A model generated the notes under the pieces. That model did not search any database. It saw only the letters and a list, made by a program, of their open reading frames with translations, and was not told the origin of the DNA. From an uncultured Pelagibacteraceae bacterium (lineage in GTDB: Bacteria > Pseudomonadota > Alphaproteobacteria > Pelagibacterales > Pelagibacteraceae), in the NCBI GenBank assembly GCA_902565935.1, contig CACFGT010000011.1, forward strand, positions 1 to 48,399: a DNA stretch of 48,399 nt. The letters are read 5' to 3'. Below are positions 16,245 to 26,655 of this stretch, piece after piece (position 1 is the stretch's first letter; every line of letters begins with the position of its first letter). Both the position numbers and the translations under genes were made by a program.

Positions 16245-17585
16245 ATGATTAGAACGTTTTTTATATTTGTTTTTTTAATTTTATCATTTAATGCAAAAGC
16301 TTTAATTGAAGTTGATATAACTCGAGGAAATTTAAATCCACTACCAATTGCAGTATCACCTTTATCAATTGATGAAGAGTCTAGAAAAAATTTCGAAAAA
16401 ATTCTCAAAAAGAAAAATATTGGTTCTGAGATTTCCATAATCGTTGAAAAGAACTTAAAAACCTCTGGTCTGTTTAACCCATTAAATAAAGACGCTTTTT
16501 TACAAGCACCAGATATTGCTAATTTAAAACCTAGATTTGAAGATTGGAATTTAATTAAAGCTCAAGCACTTATAACTGGAAAAGTTAATTTGATTAATGA
16601 AAAATTAAGAGTTGAATTTAGGCTATGGGATGTTCTTGCTGGAAAAGAAATGATGGCATTAGCTTTTACAACAGTTCCAAATAATTGGAGACGTGTCGGT
16701 CATATAATTACTGATAAAGTATACGAAAGATTAACTGGTGAAAAAGGTTATTTTGATACTAGAATTATTTATGTTGCAGAAGAAGGTCCAAAAACACAAA
16801 GAATTAAGAAGTTAGCTATAATGGATCAAGATGGAGCTAATAATAAATTTTTGACTTTAGGGAATGAACTTGTTTTAACTCCAAGATTTAATCCAACAAG
16901 TCAAATGGTGACTTATCTTTCTTATTTTAGGAATCTTCCAAGAGTTTATTTATTAGATATAGAAACTGGTATGCAAGAAGTTGTTGGGGATTTTCCAGGA
17001 ATGACTTTTGCTCCTAGATTTTCACCAGATGGAAAAAAAATAATTATGAGTTTTGCCAAAGATGGAAACTCAGACATTTACACAATGGACTTAGAAAATA
17101 GAATTGTAGAAAAAATAACTAATCACCCTTCGATAGATACTTCACCATCTTATTCACCAGATGGTAAATATATTTCTTTTAATTCAGATAGAAGTGGTTA
17201 TCAGCAAATTTACACTATGGATAGTAATGGCAAAAATGTAAAAAGAATTTCCTTTGGTAAAGGTTTATATGGAACGCCAGTTTGGTCACCAAGAGGAGAC
17301 TTGATTGCTTTCACTAAACTCCATAAAGGAAAATTTTATATTGGTGTAATGAGAACTGACGGAAGTGGAGAGCGATTATTGACAGAAAATTTTTATCAAG
17401 AAGCACCATCATGGTCACCAAATGGGAGAGTTTTAATTTTCTATAGAGAAACGAAAACTGACGATAAAGGTGAAGGTTTTTCTGCAAAATTATGGTCTAT
17501 TGATTTGACGGGGTATAATGAGAGGCTAGTTGTTACTCCAACTGATGCTTCAGACCCATCATGGTCATCTTTATTAAGTAATTAA
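16245..17585 (+). CDS. tolB: TolB periplasmic beta-propeller protein
   Basis: 446 residues from the ATG at 16245; a TTG 3 bp earlier is in frame but less likely. Signal peptide [19 protein letters not shown], an N-terminal domain, then repeated propeller blades with SPDGK ([31 protein letters not shown]). TolB binds Pal and is released by TolA. The gap to pal is 85 bp. Confidence 0.96.
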   Translation: MIRTFFIFVFLILSFNAKALIEVDITRGNLNPLPIAVSPLSIDEESRKNFEKILKKKNIGSEISIIVEKNLKTSGLFNPLNKDAFLQAPDIANLKPRFEDWNLIKAQALITGKVNLINEKLRVEFRLWDVLAGKEMMALAFTTVPNNWRRVGHIITDKVYERLTGEKGYFDTRIIYVAEEGPKTQRIKKLAIMDQDGANNKFLTLGNELVLTPRFNPTSQMVTYLSYFRNLPRVYLLDIETGMQEVVGDFPGMTFAPRFSPDGKKIIMSFAKDGNSDIYTMDLENRIVEKITNHPSIDTSPSYSPDGKYISFNSDRSGYQQIYTMDSNGKNVKRISFGKGLYGTPVWSPRGDLIAFTKLHKGKFYIGVMRTDGSGERLLTENFYQEAPSWSPNGRVLIFYRETKTDDKGEGFSAKLWSIDLTGYNERLVVTPTDASDPSWSSLLSN

Positions 17586-17670
17586 ACACTATTAACTTGA
17601 TTTTTAGACTTGAAACATCTATCTAGTTGTGAAAAAGTTAAGTATAAGAAATATTGATCAAGGAGCAATA

Positions 17671-18147
17671 ATGAAATTAAACAAAATTTTTAAAAACGCT
17701 TTTTTAATAACAATTGCATGTTTGGTACTGTCTGCTTGTGCAACTCAAAAAAAAACAGGCCAAATGCAAGGAGACGTTTACACAGGTAAAGACACTGTAG
17801 AATATTTAGCATCAGGTGTTCCTGATAGAGTATTCTTTGCAACTAACGAGTCAGTTTTAACTACTGCTTCTAGAGAGACTTTGAGAAAACAAGCTGCATG
17901 GTTAAGAAAAAATTCTAAAGTTACTGTAGTACTTGAGGGTCATGCAGATGAAAGAGGCACTAGAGAATATAACTTAGCACTTGGTGAAAGAAGAGCTAAT
18001 GCTGCAAAAGATTACCTAATGACATACGGAATTTCTTCAGACAGGATTTCAGTTTTAAGTTATGGTAAAGAAAGACCAGTTGACTCTGGATCAAATCCAC
18101 TAGCTTGGTCAAAAAATAGAAGATCAGTTACTGTAAAAGCAAATTAA
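17671..18147 (+). CDS. pal: Peptidoglycan-associated lipoprotein Pal
   Basis: 158 residues. The ATG at 17671 is preceded by AAGGAGC, a good ribosome site, and gives a lipoprotein signal with lipobox LSAC (cysteine about residue 20-21); a GTG 42 bp upstream is in frame but would spoil the signal peptide. The C-terminal OmpA-like domain has GHADERGTREYNLALGERRA, which binds peptidoglycan. Last gene before a clear terminator. Confidence 0.97.
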   Translation: MKLNKIFKNAFLITIACLVLSACATQKKTGQMQGDVYTGKDTVEYLASGVPDRVFFATNESVLTTASRETLRKQAAWLRKNSKVTVVLEGHADERGTREYNLALGERRANAAKDYLMTYGISSDRISVLSYGKERPVDSGSNPLAWSKNRRSVTVKAN

Positions 18148-18159
18148 TTAATTATCTTA

Positions 18160-18199
18160 AAAAGACCCTTAATCATTTAGATTCAAGGGTCTTTTTTTT
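18160..18199 (+). terminator. Rho-independent terminator after pal
   Basis: Perfect 11-bp stem (AAAAGACCCTT at 18160-18170 with AAGGGTCTTTT at 18185-18195), 14-nt loop and a T run to 18199. It lies 12 bp after the pal stop and is the only classical intrinsic terminator I could recognise in the window. It separates tolQRAB-pal from cpoB, which is often in the same operon, so cpoB would need its own promoter or read-through. Confidence 0.9.
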
Positions 18200-18226
18200 G
18201 CCATTATTTTAAACATAACTTATTTC

Positions 18227-19219
18227 ATGAAGTACCTGTGCAAAAATAAAATTGTTAAATTTTTTTTATTATTAAATTTTTTCATTGTAGGTTTCTCATA
18301 TGCAGACAATCACGACATTAATGACACTTTAGAACAAATTAAAAAAGATATTCAGACTTTAGAAAAAGCTGTCTATTCTGCATCTAATGATACTAGTAAT
18401 TTTAATAATTTATCATCAAATAATTTAAATGATAATTCAGAAGACGTTTTAACAAGACACCTTTTAAAATTATCAGAAATTGAAAATCAGTTTCAACAAC
18501 TTACAAACAAATTTGAGGAGATTAATTTTAAATTGGACAAGCTATCAAATAGATTATCAAAAGTTCAATCTGATAACCAGTTAAGATTTCAAGATATTGA
18601 AACTCAATTATTTTCTGAAGAAGATAGAGAAAAATTGACAAAAAATTTTAACAAAGAAAAAAAAGAAACCTTACCTGGATCATCTCAACCACAAGATTTG
18701 GGTGCAACATCTTACAAAGATACTGTATCGAATGAAACATCTCAAGAAACAAGATCTATTGACACTACTGCTGCAATTGTTACGGAAGCTTTTCAGTCAG
18801 AGGAAAAAATTCTTCCACAGGATACTCCTGATAAGCAATATGAATTTGCAACAAGCTTTCTTAAAGTTGGAGATTATTCAACAGCCGAGAGAGCTTTCAG
18901 AGAATTCGTAATTACTAATCCAGAACACAATCTAGCTGGTAATGCTCAATATTGGTACGCTGAAACTTTTAGAATAAGACAACTTTATACTGATGCAGCA
19001 TCAGCTTATTTAGAGGGCTATCAAAAATATCCAAAAGGAGAGAAAGCTCCTATCAACTTATTGAAGCTAGGAGTTTCAATGGTACAAATTGGAGAAAAAG
19101 ATCAGGGTTGTAAAATGATTAACGGAGTTGAAAAACAATATCCCAAAGCTAATCAATCTGTGATCCAAAAAGCTAAATATGAGTCTCAAAAATTTGAGTG
19201 TAAAAAACAAAATTCCTAA
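18227..19219 (+). CDS. cpoB: Cell division coordinator CpoB (YbgF), TPR protein
   Basis: 330 residues: signal peptide ending near FIVGFSYA, an N-terminal coiled coil (about 35-130), a variable linker and a C-terminal TPR region with the YbgF pattern (YEFATSFLKVGDYSTAERAF, GNAQYWYAETFR, APINLLKLGVSM). CpoB links Tol energy to peptidoglycan synthesis in E. coli. ATG start 27 bp after the terminator T run. Overlaps the start of tilS. Confidence 0.9.
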   Translation: MKYLCKNKIVKFFLLLNFFIVGFSYADNHDINDTLEQIKKDIQTLEKAVYSASNDTSNFNNLSSNNLNDNSEDVLTRHLLKLSEIENQFQQLTNKFEEINFKLDKLSNRLSKVQSDNQLRFQDIETQLFSEEDREKLTKNFNKEKKETLPGSSQPQDLGATSYKDTVSNETSQETRSIDTTAAIVTEAFQSEEKILPQDTPDKQYEFATSFLKVGDYSTAERAFREFVITNPEHNLAGNAQYWYAETFRIRQLYTDAASAYLEGYQKYPKGEKAPINLLKLGVSMVQIGEKDQGCKMINGVEKQYPKANQSVIQKAKYESQKFECKKQNS

Positions 19220-20207
19220 AATTTTAATAGAAAAGTTAGATAATAAAAAAGTAAATTTATTATATAAAAAATTTGAAAAATCTTTTAATCTTGATGAAAA
19301 CTTTATAGTAGCTGTTTCTGGAGGTTCTGACAGTTTAGCGCTAGCTTATTTATCAAAGATTTATGCAACTATTAATAATCTAAGAACTGAATATTTTATT
19401 GTAGATCACAGGATAAGATCCGAGTCCACTAACGAAGCAAAATTGGTAAAAAATTTATTAAAAAAATTCCATATTAAAGCTGAAATTTTAACATGGTTGG
19501 GAAAAAAACCCATAAATAATATCCAATCTGTTGCTAGAAATAAAAGGTATGAATTGTTATTCAAAAAATGTAAAAAAAACAAAATAAAGAATATTTTGAT
19601 TGGGCATCATCAAGATGATCTTTTTGAAAATTTTTTTATTAGATTTTTAAGGGGAAGCGGTCTAAGAGGCCTAGTTTCCTTAGATAAGAAAACTCAAATT
19701 TCTGGAATAAATTTGTATAGACCTTTATTAAATTTTAAAAAAGATGATCTAATTTTTCTTTCAAAATATATCTTTAATTTTTATGTAGATGATCCTTCAA
19801 ATAGAGATGAAAAATATCAAAGAATTAAAGTGAGAAAATTAATAAAAGGACTAAATGGAAAAGGTCTTGATAAAAGTAAACTTTATAAGAGTATTATAAA
19901 TTTAAAAGATTCAAACGAAACAATTAAATTTTATGTAAAACAAAATCTCATTAACAATACTCACTATTTCTTAAAAAAGAATAAGTTAGTACTTAATCAA
20001 GAGTTTTTTTCGCAACCACATGAAGTTGTATTTAGAGCATTGTCTGACTCTATAAAATTAGTTGGTAAAAAGTATTATTTATCAAGAGGAAAAAAAATTG
20101 ATAAAATTATCACTCAAATTCAAAATGACGCATTTTTTAAAGGCACTTTAGGTGGTTGTATTATTGAAAAAGTTAATCAAACACTAATAATTACTAAAGA
20201 AACCTAA
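19179..20207 (+). CDS. tilS: tRNA(Ile)-lysidine synthase
   Basis: 342 residues. The N-type ATP pyrophosphatase loop SGGSDS (47-52), IGHHQDDLFENFFIRFLRGSG and DPSNRDEKYQRIKVR identify TilS, which makes lysidine at the wobble base of tRNA-Ile(CAU). The ATG at 19179 lies 41 bp inside cpoB; a TTG at 19194 is an alternative start giving 337 residues. The order cpoB-tilS-ftsH is conserved across proteobacteria. Confidence 0.93.
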   Translation: MSLKNLSVKNKIPKILIEKLDNKKVNLLYKKFEKSFNLDENFIVAVSGGSDSLALAYLSKIYATINNLRTEYFIVDHRIRSESTNEAKLVKNLLKKFHIKAEILTWLGKKPINNIQSVARNKRYELLFKKCKKNKIKNILIGHHQDDLFENFFIRFLRGSGLRGLVSLDKKTQISGINLYRPLLNFKKDDLIFLSKYIFNFYVDDPSNRDEKYQRIKVRKLIKGLNGKGLDKSKLYKSIINLKDSNETIKFYVKQNLINNTHYFLKKNKLVLNQEFFSQPHEVVFRALSDSIKLVGKKYYLSRGKKIDKIITQIQNDAFFKGTLGGCIIEKVNQTLIITKET

Positions 20208-20234
20208 GTTTTTGGTGTTTACACAAAATTGCCA

Positions 20235-20260
20235 CTTGTTTAATCTATAATAATTCTTAT
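20235..20260 (+). promoter_or_regulatory. Candidate RpoH (sigma32) promoter of ftsH, with an overlapping TATAAT
   Basis: CTTG (20235-20238), 17 bp, CTTAT (20256-20260) followed by TT matches the alphaproteobacterial sigma32 pattern CTTG-N17/18-CYTATWT. A perfect vegetative -10, TATAAT (20246-20251), lies inside it but lacks a good -35 box at proper distance. ftsH is a heat-shock gene in many bacteria and rpoH is itself in this window. The sigma32 start site would fall only a few bases before the ATG, which weakens the case. Confidence 0.4.
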
Positions 20261-20270
20261 TTTAAAGGGT

Positions 20271-22160
20271 ATGAATTTTAAAAACATAGCAATGTGGGCA
20301 ATAATTGTGTTTCTAACTATTGGTCTTTATAATATGTTTAAAAATCCACAAGCAAACGTTAGAAATGGTAATCAAGTTATTTTTTCAGATTTTTTAACTT
20401 CTGTAGAAAATGGTGAAGTTTTAAAAGTGGAAATCCAGGGAAACAACATAAAGGGTGTTTATTCTAACGGAAATAGTTTTAGAACGTATTCTCCTAATGA
20501 TCCAAATTTAATTGAAAAGCTATCTGATAAAGGGGTGAGCATATCTGCAGCGCCTCTTGAAGAAAAAATGCCTTCACTATTTGGAGTTCTTTTATCATGG
20601 TTTCCAATGCTTTTATTAATTGCAGTTTGGATATTCTTTATGAGACAAATGCAGGGCGGTAAAGGTGGCGCTATGGGCTTTGGAAGATCAAAAGCAAAAA
20701 TGATGAATGAGTTGAAAGGAAAAGTGACTTTTAACGATGTAGCTGGTGTAGAAGAAGCAAAAGAAGAAGTAGAAGAAATTGTAGAGTTTCTAAAAGATCC
20801 AAAAAAATTTAGTAGATTAGGTGGAAAAATTCCAAGAGGTGCCTTGTTGGTAGGTCCTCCAGGAACAGGTAAAACTTTACTTGCTAGAGCAATAGCAGGT
20901 GAAGCAGGTGTCCCCTTTTTCACAATATCAGGATCTGATTTTGTTGAAATGTTCGTAGGAGTTGGAGCTTCAAGAGTAAGAGATATGTTTGAGCAAGGAA
21001 AAAAAAATTCCCCTTGTATAATTTTTATTGATGAAATTGATGCTGTGGGAAGAAGCAGGGGTGCAGGCTTAGGTGGTGGAAATGATGAAAGAGAACAGAC
21101 ATTAAATCAGCTTTTAGTCGAGATGGATGGATTTGACACCAATGAGGGTGTAATTATTATTGCAGCAACAAACAGACCTGATGTGCTTGATCCAGCATTG
21201 TTAAGACCGGGAAGATTTGACAGACAAGTTGTAGTATCAAATCCTGACATTATCGGAAGAGAAAAAATTTTAAAAGTTCATGTTAAAAAAATTAAAATGG
21301 CTCCTGATGTAAACTTAAGAATTATAGCTAGAGGAACGCCTGGTTTTTCTGGTGCTGATTTAGCAAATTTAGTAAATGAGGCAGCATTACTAGCAGCTAG
21401 AAAGAACAAAAGGATTGTAACATTAAATGAATTTGAAGAAGCAAAAGATAAAGTAATGATGGGATCAGAACGAAGATCAATGGTTATGTCAGAAGAAGAA
21501 AAAACATTGACAGCTTATCATGAGGCTGGACATGCTATTGTAACTATAAATGAAAGTGCTGCTTACCCAATCCACAAAGCAACAATAATTCCTCGTGGTA
21601 GAGCCCTAGGTATGGTAATGCAGTTACCAGAGAGAGATGAGTTATCTCAAACACGTGAACAACTTCATGCTCAATTAGCCATTGCTATGGGAGGAAGAGT
21701 AGCTGAAGAGATTATATTTGGTGATGATAAAGTTACGACTGGTGCAGCTAGTGATATAGAGCAAGCAACTAAAAGAGCAAGAGCAATGGTAATGAGAGCT
21801 GGCTTAAGCAAAGAACTTGGTCCTGTTGCATATGGAGAAAATGAAGAAGAGGTTTTTTTAGGAAGGTCAGTTGCAAGACAACAAAATATGTCTGAAGAAA
21901 CAGCAAGAAAGGTAGATGCTGAAATAAGAAAGATTGTTGACAAAGGTTATGAGAGAGCAAGAAAAGTATTAACTGAAAAAATTGATGATTTACATAAATT
22001 AGCTAAGGCTTTATTAACATATGAGACCTTAACAGGTGATGAAATTGAAAATCTTATTAATAAGAATATATATCCTGCTGATAAACAAGATCTAAAAGTT
22101 GAGGACGATAAAGGCTCAGCATTAAGTGCTATGGGGCTAAAACCAAAAATTGTACATTAA
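20271..22160 (+). CDS. ftsH: ATP-dependent zinc metalloprotease FtsH
   Basis: 629 residues. Two membrane helices (about 5-23 and 102-124) flank a periplasmic domain; then the AAA module with Walker A GPPGTGKT (195-202), Walker [12 protein letters not shown], second region of homology [19 protein letters not shown], and the protease site HEAGH (417-421). FtsH degrades misassembled membrane proteins and, in E. coli, the heat-shock factor RpoH. ATG at 20271 with AAAGGG just upstream. folP starts 6 bp after its stop. Confidence 0.98.
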   Translation: MNFKNIAMWAIIVFLTIGLYNMFKNPQANVRNGNQVIFSDFLTSVENGEVLKVEIQGNNIKGVYSNGNSFRTYSPNDPNLIEKLSDKGVSISAAPLEEKMPSLFGVLLSWFPMLLLIAVWIFFMRQMQGGKGGAMGFGRSKAKMMNELKGKVTFNDVAGVEEAKEEVEEIVEFLKDPKKFSRLGGKIPRGALLVGPPGTGKTLLARAIAGEAGVPFFTISGSDFVEMFVGVGASRVRDMFEQGKKNSPCIIFIDEIDAVGRSRGAGLGGGNDEREQTLNQLLVEMDGFDTNEGVIIIAATNRPDVLDPALLRPGRFDRQVVVSNPDIIGREKILKVHVKKIKMAPDVNLRIIARGTPGFSGADLANLVNEAALLAARKNKRIVTLNEFEEAKDKVMMGSERRSMVMSEEEKTLTAYHEAGHAIVTINESAAYPIHKATIIPRGRALGMVMQLPERDELSQTREQLHAQLAIAMGGRVAEEIIFGDDKVTTGAASDIEQATKRARAMVMRAGLSKELGPVAYGENEEEVFLGRSVARQQNMSEETARKVDAEIRKIVDKGYERARKVLTEKIDDLHKLAKALLTYETLTGDEIENLINKNIYPADKQDLKVEDDKGSALSAMGLKPKIVH

Positions 22161-22166
22161 TTTTTA

Positions 22167-23216
22167 ATGATAAAACATTACACTAAAGCGTGTAATTTTT
22201 ATTTTGGTTTGATTTCAAAAAAAAAAGTTAAAAGTAAGTTTTCATTACCTCTGCATGGAAACAATCTTGTATCTTTTGATACAATTGAAATTTTATCCAG
22301 AAAAAAGATTAAAAGAATTAATATCAAAGATATTAATCGGCTTGAAAATAAAATTAAAAAAAAAGTCTTATCAGATATAAAAAAAATAACGAAAAAAAAA
22401 TCTTTTAAAGGCCTTAAACTTTCAAAATTTCCTATTCTTATGGGAGTTTTAAATTTAACGCCAAATAGTTTTTCTGATGGGGGAAAGTATAATAAAAAAG
22501 GTTTAGATATCTTGCATGCTAAAAGACTTATTAAGGATGGATGTGGTATTTTAGATATTGGTGGGGAAGCTACAAATCCAGGATCTAAAGAAGTCGATGT
22601 AGAAACTGAATGGAAAAGAATTTTTCCAACTTTATCAAAGATTAAAAGACTTAATAAATTTATTTCTTTGGATACAAGAAAAAGTTTAATAATGAAAAAA
22701 GGGATCAAAGAAAAAATAAATTTAATAAATGATATATCAGGTCTTGATCATGATTCTGATACAATTAAGATTTTAAAAGAAACTAAAATTCCTTTTGTAA
22801 TACATCATATTCAAGGTAACCCCCAAACTATGCAAGAAAAACCAAAGTATAAAGATGTTGTGTTAGATATTTATGACTTTTTTGAAAAAAAAATTAATTA
22901 TGTAAGATCACATGGTATTAAGCACAATAATATTATCTTAGATCCCGGTATTGGTTTTGGTAAAAACTTGAAACATAATATTACTTTAATTAGAAATATT
23001 TCTATTTTCCACTCTCTTGGTTTTCCTGTAATGATAGGAACTTCAAGAAAAAGATTTATTAAAGGTATTTCTAAAAATAATGATAGTAAAGAAAGATTAG
23101 GAGGAACTATATCTTCATGTTTATTTGCAATTACCCAAGGAGTTCAAATTTTAAGAGTTCATGATGTTAACGAAGTCAATCAAAGTATTAAAGTTTTTAA
23201 TTCGCTAAAATTTTAA
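22167..23216 (+). CDS. folP: Dihydropteroate synthase, long form with altered active-site loops
   Basis: 349 residues, about 80 longer at the N-terminus than E. coli FolP, as in the long alphaproteobacterial form. The TIM barrel starts at MGVLNLTPNSFSDGG (92-106) and continues with DIGGEATNPGS (130-140), then NDISG and LDPGIGFGK. Two usually invariant residues differ: the Asp of TPDSFSDGG is Asn100, and the Arg of ESTRPG is Asn137. These loops form the pABA site where sulfonamides bind. Fold and context (ftsH-folP-glmM, a widely conserved order) support the call; specificity may differ. Confidence 0.9.
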   Translation: MIKHYTKACNFYFGLISKKKVKSKFSLPLHGNNLVSFDTIEILSRKKIKRINIKDINRLENKIKKKVLSDIKKITKKKSFKGLKLSKFPILMGVLNLTPNSFSDGGKYNKKGLDILHAKRLIKDGCGILDIGGEATNPGSKEVDVETEWKRIFPTLSKIKRLNKFISLDTRKSLIMKKGIKEKINLINDISGLDHDSDTIKILKETKIPFVIHHIQGNPQTMQEKPKYKDVVLDIYDFFEKKINYVRSHGIKHNNIILDPGIGFGKNLKHNITLIRNISIFHSLGFPVMIGTSRKRFIKGISKNNDSKERLGGTISSCLFAITQGVQILRVHDVNEVNQSIKVFNSLKF

Positions 23217-23217
23217 A

Positions 23218-24549
23218 ATGTCAAAAAAATATTTTGGTACAGATGGTATAAGAGGCAGGGTAAATAGAAATAAGATTAATGGAGAAATGTTTTTTAAATT
23301 CGGTTTAGCAGCAGGCACATATTTTAAAAATCAAAAAAAAATAAAACAAATAGCAATAATTGCTAAAGACACAAGGTTATCAGGATATACACTTGAACCT
23401 GCACTTGTATCTGGATTAGCTTCAGCAGGAATGCATGTTTATACACTTGGTCCATTACCAACTAATGGACTTGCAATGTTAACAAAAAAAATGAGAGCTA
23501 ATATGGGTATTATGATAACAGCCTCACATAATCCATTTTATGATAATGGTTTAAAATTATTTGGACCAGACGGACTTAAACTTTCAGATAGAATTGAAAA
23601 AAAAATCGAAAAATTAATTGATTCAAAAATTGTTAAAAACCTGTCTGAACCAAAAACCCTAGGAAGAGTAAAAAGGTTAGAAGATGCTAATGATATATAT
23701 ATTAAAATTTTAACAGAGAATTTTCCTAAAAATTTTAGTCTTAAAGGAATGAAAATCGCAATTGATTGTGCAAATGGAGCTGGATACAAATCGGGCCCAA
23801 AACTTTTAAAAAGTTTAGGAGCTAAAGTTTACGAATGCGGAACATCTCCAAATGGTTTAAATATAAATTTTAATTGTGGTTCAACTTTTCCTAAAAAAAT
23901 TCAATCTTTAGTAAAAAAGTATAGAACGCATTTAGGTATCTCTTTAGACGGAGATGCTGATAGAATAATTTTATCTGATGAAAAAGGAAATATTATCAAT
24001 GGTGACCAAATTATTGCTATGCTTGCAAGCAGATGGAAGAAAAAAAAAATTTTAAGAGGGGGAGTTATTGGGACTTTAATGTCAAATTATGGACTACAGA
24101 AATATTTTAAAGATCAAAAAATAAGATTTATAAGAGCAAAAGTTGGAGACAGATATGTAAAAGAAAAAATGAAAAAATATAATTTTAATTTAGGTGGTGA
24201 GCAGTCAGGACATATTATTCTTGGTAAATTTGCTACAACTGGGGACGGCTTATTAGTTGCTTTAGAAGTTTTATTTTCAATGAGAAAAGGAAAAAAGGCT
24301 AGTGAATTGTTTAATACATTTGCAGTAACGCCTCAAATACTAGAGAATATAAAAGTAAAAGATAAATCAATTATTGATACAAAAAAATGCAAAAAGGCAG
24401 TTAAAAAATCAGAGAAATTGATTCAAAAGCAGGGCAGGATGCTAGTAAGAAAATCAGGCACTGAGCCAAAGATAAGAATTATGGGAGAGTCTAACAATAT
24501 TGTATTGTTAAAAAGATGCATAGATATTGTTAAAAGATCGTTAAATTAA
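23218..24549 (+). CDS. glmM: Phosphoglucosamine mutase
   Basis: 443 residues. FGTDGIRGR near the start, the phosphoserine loop ITASHNP (Ser103), the metal loop DGDADR and the C-terminal RKSGTEPKIRIM are the complete active site of GlmM, which converts glucosamine-6-phosphate to glucosamine-1-phosphate for peptidoglycan and LPS. One nucleotide after folP; thiD follows after 1 nt. Confidence 0.97.
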   Translation: MSKKYFGTDGIRGRVNRNKINGEMFFKFGLAAGTYFKNQKKIKQIAIIAKDTRLSGYTLEPALVSGLASAGMHVYTLGPLPTNGLAMLTKKMRANMGIMITASHNPFYDNGLKLFGPDGLKLSDRIEKKIEKLIDSKIVKNLSEPKTLGRVKRLEDANDIYIKILTENFPKNFSLKGMKIAIDCANGAGYKSGPKLLKSLGAKVYECGTSPNGLNINFNCGSTFPKKIQSLVKKYRTHLGISLDGDADRIILSDEKGNIINGDQIIAMLASRWKKKKILRGGVIGTLMSNYGLQKYFKDQKIRFIRAKVGDRYVKEKMKKYNFNLGGEQSGHIILGKFATTGDGLLVALEVLFSMRKGKKASELFNTFAVTPQILENIKVKDKSIIDTKKCKKAVKKSEKLIQKQGRMLVRKSGTEPKIRIMGESNNIVLLKRCIDIVKRSLN

Positions 24550-24550
24550 A

Positions 24551-25363
24551 TTGAGAATTAAATCTAAAATATTAGTTATTGCAGGCTCAGACTCTTCAGG
24601 AGGAGCAGGTATTCAAGCAGATATAAAAACTATTACAAGTCTTGGATCTTATGCAATGACTGCTATTACTGCAGTCACTGTTCAAAATACCAAAGGAGTA
24701 AAATCAGTTTTCCCAATACCTGCAGATGAAATAAAGAATCAAATTCTTTATTCAGCTAAAGATATTAAACCAAATGCAATTAAAATTGGTATGTTACACT
24801 CAGCATCAGTCATAAAAAAAGTTTTATTCTCATTAAAAAAGTTAAAAATTAATAGAGTTGTATTAGATCCTGTGATGGTTGCAAAAGGAGGTTCTAGATT
24901 AATTGATGTAAATGCAATTAAAGTTTTAAAAAAAAATCTATTAAATCATGTTAGCTTGATAACACCAAATATACCTGAAGCTGAAGTTTTAACAGGTATA
25001 AAAATAGAAAATAAAAAAGATATGATAACTGCAGGCAAAAAAATAATAAAGCTTGGAGCTAAAAATGTTTTAATTAAAGGTGGACACTTAAAAACCGGAA
25101 AAGTTATTGATATTTACTTAAATAATTCAGAATTAAAAGTTTTTACTAGTCCTAGATATAAAACAAGAAATACTCATGGTACGGGATGTACATTATCTAG
25201 CGCAATTACGACTTTTTTTTCGTGTGGAAAAAGTATTAAGAAAGCTTGTGAGCTAGGAATTAAATATGTTAATTTAGCTATATTAAGTAATCCAAATTAT
25301 GGAAAAGGACATGGTCCCATAAATCATTTAAATTCGATAAAATTAAAAAAAAAATTTGATTAA
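24551..25363 (+). CDS. thiD: Hydroxymethylpyrimidine/phosphomethylpyrimidine kinase
   Basis: 270 residues with TTG start (24551), chosen because it is 1 nt after glmM and the following residues match ThiD N-termini. [17 protein letters not shown] and the C-terminal ribokinase-family [10 protein letters not shown] anion hole are intact. ThiD phosphorylates HMP twice to give HMP-PP, the substrate of ThiE encoded at 5094-5708. Pelagibacter is known to need external HMP and to lack ThiC, so this kinase would be the entry point of salvage. Its stop and the purA start share one base (TAATG). Confidence 0.93.
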   Translation: MRIKSKILVIAGSDSSGGAGIQADIKTITSLGSYAMTAITAVTVQNTKGVKSVFPIPADEIKNQILYSAKDIKPNAIKIGMLHSASVIKKVLFSLKKLKINRVVLDPVMVAKGGSRLIDVNAIKVLKKNLLNHVSLITPNIPEAEVLTGIKIENKKDMITAGKKIIKLGAKNVLIKGGHLKTGKVIDIYLNNSELKVFTSPRYKTRNTHGTGCTLSSAITTFFSCGKSIKKACELGIKYVNLAILSNPNYGKGHGPINHLNSIKLKKKFD

Positions 25364-26655
25364 TGAAAAATATAGTAGTTGTTGGATCTCAATGGGGAGA
25401 TGAAGGAAAGGGAAAAATAGTAGACTGGCTTTCTGAACAAGCAGATGTTGTTATAAGGTTTCAAGGTGGTCATAACGCTGGACACACTTTGGTAATAGAT
25501 GGAGTAACTTATAAGCTTCGACTACTTCCATCTGGAATAGTAAGAAAAAATAAAATTTCAATAATTGGCAATGGAGTAGTTGTTGATCCTTGGGCTTTAT
25601 TAGAAGAAATACAGGAAATTAAATTGAAGGGTGTAAATGTAGACTCAAACAATTTAATAATTTCAGAGTCTGCTAATTTGATACTTCCATTTCATAAGGA
25701 AATGGATGAAATTAGAGAAGATGCAGCAGGTAAAGGAAAAATAGGAACAACTCGGCGTGGGATTGGACCTGCATATGAAGATAAAGTTGGCAGAAGATCT
25801 ATTAGAGTTATGGATTTAAGATCAGAGAAGAATCTAGATCAAAGATTGGAAGTAGTTTTAATTCATCATAATGCGATTCGAAAAGGTTTAGGAAAAAAAA
25901 TTTTTGAAAAAGAAAAGTTAAAAAAAGATTTATTAAAGATTGCTCCTGAAATTTTACAATTTTCCCAACCAGTTTGGTTTAAGATTGATGAATTTAAAAG
26001 AAAAAAAAAGAAGATATTATTTGAAGGAGCACAAGGAATTTTATTAGATGTTGATCATGGAACATACCCATTCGTGACCTCGTCCAACACAGTCGCAGCT
26101 AATGCGGCAACTGGAACTGGTTGTGGACCAAATTCTATTAATTATGTACTCGGTATTACAAAAGCATATACGACTAGAGTAGGTGAAGGACCTTTTCCAA
26201 CAGAATTAAAAGATGACATTGGAGAGTTATTAGGAACTAGAGGAAAAGAGTTTGGCACTGTTACAAGCCGTAAAAGAAGATGTGGGTGGTTTGATGGAGT
26301 TTTAGTTAGACAAACTATTAAAGTTTCAGGTATTGATGGTATTGCTCTTACCAAGCTAGACGTTTTAGATGAACTCGATGAAATTAAGATGTGTATTCAA
26401 TACGATTTAGATGGAAAAAAAATTGATTATTTGCCTGCCTCAGTAGAGGATCAATTAAAGATTAAGCCAATATATAAATCTTTTCCTGGATGGAAACATT
26501 CAACGAGTGGAGTTAAAAATATGAAAGATCTTCCTGAAAATGCTAAAAATTATATTTATGCTGTGGAGGATTTTATTGGTACAAAAATATCAAGTATTTC
26601 CACAAGTCCTGAAAGAGATGACACAATTTTAATTGAAAATCCTTTTGAAGTTTAA
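25363..26655 (+). CDS. purA: Adenylosuccinate synthetase
   Basis: 430 residues. [37 protein letters not shown] and the C-terminal base-binding [10 protein letters not shown] are all present. It uses GTP and aspartate to turn IMP into adenylosuccinate. The stop codon shares the palindrome TTAA (26652-26655) with the stop of rpoH on the other strand, so there is no space for a terminator. Confidence 0.98.
   Translation: MKNIVVVGSQWGDEGKGKIVDWLSEQADVVIRFQGGHNAGHTLVIDGVTYKLRLLPSGIVRKNKISIIGNGVVVDPWALLEEIQEIKLKGVNVDSNNLIISESANLILPFHKEMDEIREDAAGKGKIGTTRRGIGPAYEDKVGRRSIRVMDLRSEKNLDQRLEVVLIHHNAIRKGLGKKIFEKEKLKKDLLKIAPEILQFSQPVWFKIDEFKRKKKKILFEGAQGILLDVDHGTYPFVTSSNTVAANAATGTGCGPNSINYVLGITKAYTTRVGEGPFPTELKDDIGELLGTRGKEFGTVTSRKRRCGWFDGVLVRQTIKVSGIDGIALTKLDVLDELDEIKMCIQYDLDGKKIDYLPASVEDQLKIKPIYKSFPGWKHSTSGVKNMKDLPENAKNYIYAVEDFIGTKISSISTSPERDDTILIENPFEV

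Noticed and set aside
17629..17670. Longer pal reading frame from a GTG at 17629
   Set aside because: The ATG at 17671 has a ribosome site and gives a proper lipoprotein signal; the extension would place polar residues before it.
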